Made by a program: the position numbers and the translations under genes | Assembly: GCA_947463845.1 (NCBI GenBank) | Contig: CANHUM010000110.1 | Coordinates: forward strand, 1-6,064 | Reading direction: 5' to 3' | DNA from: Comamonadaceae bacterium | GTDB lineage: Bacteria > Pseudomonadota > Gammaproteobacteria > Burkholderiales > Burkholderiaceae_C | DNA length: 6,064 bases | The notes under the pieces: model-generated | What the model saw: only the letters and a program-made list of their open reading frames with translations | Told to the model about the DNA's origin: nothing | Databases searched by the model: none | Part shown: piece by piece, positions 5,175 to 6,064 of the stretch | How positions within the stretch are numbered: the first letter of the stretch is position 1 | How the letters are laid out: each line of letters starts with the position of its first letter

Positions 5175-6064
5175 ATGGATTTCGATTTTTCTGACGACCA
5201 GGAACAGTTGCGCGACGCGGTGCGCAAATGGGTGGACAAGGGCTACGACTTTGACCGCCGCCGCGCCATCGTCGCCGCTGGCGGTTTTGACCGTGCCGCC
5301 TATGGCGAAATGGCCGAGCTGGGCCTGACTGGCCTGTACGTGAGCGAAGACCACGGCGGTATGGGCATGGGCCCGACCGAGGCCATGGTCACCATGGAAG
5401 AACTCGGGCGCGGCATCGTGCTCGAACCCCTGACCCAAACTTTGATGTGCAGCGCCACGCTGCAAACCCACGCGCCAGCGGCACTTCAAGCGGCCTGGCT
5501 GCCCCGCATGGCCGCAGGCGAGGCCATCATCGTGCTGGCGCACCAGGAACGCGCAGCCCGCTACCAACTGAGCCGTTGCGCAGCGCTGGCCAGCGAGTCG
5601 AACGGCGCATGGACCGTGACGGGCACCAAGAGCCTGGTGGCCGTGGGCGACCAGGCCGATGCCTTCGTGGTGCCCGCCACCGTGAACGGCCAGATCGCTT
5701 TGTTTTTGGTCGAGCGCACTGCCAGCGGTGTGAGCACCCAGGCCTACATCACGCAAGACGGCTCTCGCGCCGCCGAAGTGGTGTTCAACAAAGCCACCGC
5801 ACAACTCATCACGCTGAACGGCCTGACCGCTTTGGAAGAAGCGGTGGACATTGGAATCGCCTGCACCTGCGCCGAAGCCGTGGGTGTGATGGACAAGACC
5901 CTGGCCATCACCGTGGACTACATGAACACCCGCAAGCAGTTTGGTGTGGCCATTGCCAGCTTCCAGGCCCTGCGCCACCGCGTGGCCGACATGAAGATGC
6001 AGCTGGAGCTGGGCCGCTCGATGAGCTATTACGCCAGCCTCAAATTGCATGCGCCTGTCGACGA
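5175..6064 (+). CDS. Acyl-CoA dehydrogenase, small (PimD-like) subunit, 3' end missing
   Basis: The frame starting MDFDFSDDQEQLRDAVRKWV stays open to the window end: 296 residues, probably about 80 short of full length. It is an acyl-CoA dehydrogenase fold: ELGLTGLYVSEDHGGMGMGP (48-67), MEELGRGIVLEPL (74-86) and the flavin motif TRKQFGVAIASFQALRHRVADM (252-273) with R253. The loop that should read SEPGSGSD is instead LAHQERAARYQLSRCA (121-136), and the helix-G catalytic position is valine 224 (EEAVDIGIA), so it probably has no complete active site of its own. It resembles the PimD small subunit of pimeloyl-CoA dehydrogenase. With a 10-nt gap and strong ribosome site after the large subunit, the two proteins very likely form one hetero-oligomeric enzyme. 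Truncation is only by the window edge. Confidence 0.9.
   Translation, partial: MDFDFSDDQEQLRDAVRKWVDKGYDFDRRRAIVAAGGFDRAAYGEMAELGLTGLYVSEDHGGMGMGPTEAMVTMEELGRGIVLEPLTQTLMCSATLQTHAPAALQAAWLPRMAAGEAIIVLAHQERAARYQLSRCAALASESNGAWTVTGTKSLVAVGDQADAFVVPATVNGQIALFLVERTASGVSTQAYITQDGSRAAEVVFNKATAQLITLNGLTALEEAVDIGIACTCAEAVGVMDKTLAITVDYMNTRKQFGVAIASFQALRHRVADMKMQLELGRSMSYYASLKLHAPVD

Noticed and set aside
3647..5239. Long open frame of 530 codons on the minus strand, antisense to the dehydrogenase gene and the start of purN
   Set aside because: It is the antisense shadow of a GC-rich coding region: composition is rich in Gly, His, Val and Ala with no recognisable domain, while the plus strand encodes a clear acyl-CoA dehydrogenase.
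5085..6050. Minus-strand open frame of 321 codons opposite the second dehydrogenase
   Set aside because: Same shadow effect; His- and Gly-rich with no motif, and the plus strand has strong dehydrogenase motifs and a ribosome site.

Overview
This window is ordinary chromosomal DNA from a betaproteobacterium, most likely order Burkholderiales and probably close to Comamonadaceae. The evidence is a GC-rich sequence with strong G/C preference at third codon positions, an rpmB-rpmG pair of Burkholderiales type, a Pseudomonas-like DesA desaturase, and a paired acyl-CoA dehydrogenase operon of the PimC/PimD type. The placement rests on recognising protein families by eye, not on a database search.

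Layout, left to right. Positions 1-233 (+): the last codons of rpmB (ribosomal protein L28), then complete rpmG (L33). Positions 234-370: a convergent intergenic gap with two strong hairpins, one ending the rpm transcript and one ending the desaturase transcript. Positions 371-1582 (-): desA, a membrane fatty-acid desaturase with all three histidine boxes. Positions 1583-1693: its probable promoter and leader, including a small inverted repeat. Positions 1694-2992 (-): an RsmB/NOP-family RNA 5-methylcytosine methyltransferase. Positions 3056-3292 (+): a 78-residue DUF1653 protein transcribed divergently from the methyltransferase. Positions 3289-3864 (-): purN, whose stop codon interlocks with the DUF1653 stop in a shared TTAA. 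Positions 3865-3982: a divergent promoter region with a 12-bp palindrome. Positions 3983-5164 (+) and 5175-6064 (+, cut by the window end): two acyl-CoA dehydrogenase subunits in a tight operon.

The genes fall into three functional groups: translation (rpmB, rpmG, rRNA methyltransferase), lipid and acyl-CoA metabolism (desA, the two dehydrogenase subunits) and purine synthesis (purN). Apart from the two evident operons they look like independent housekeeping units rather than one system. There is no RNA gene, mobile element, CRISPR array or defence locus in view.

I found no convincing undescribed system. The best points for a second look are: (1) the division of flavin-binding and catalytic motifs between the two acyl-CoA dehydrogenase subunits; (2) the C-terminal tail of DesA, which looks like a segment of ISL3-type transposases; (3) the interlocked TTAA stops of a small gene of unknown function and purN; and (4) the unusually long perfect hairpin after desA, which gives a C(UUCG)G loop only in the desA-strand RNA.
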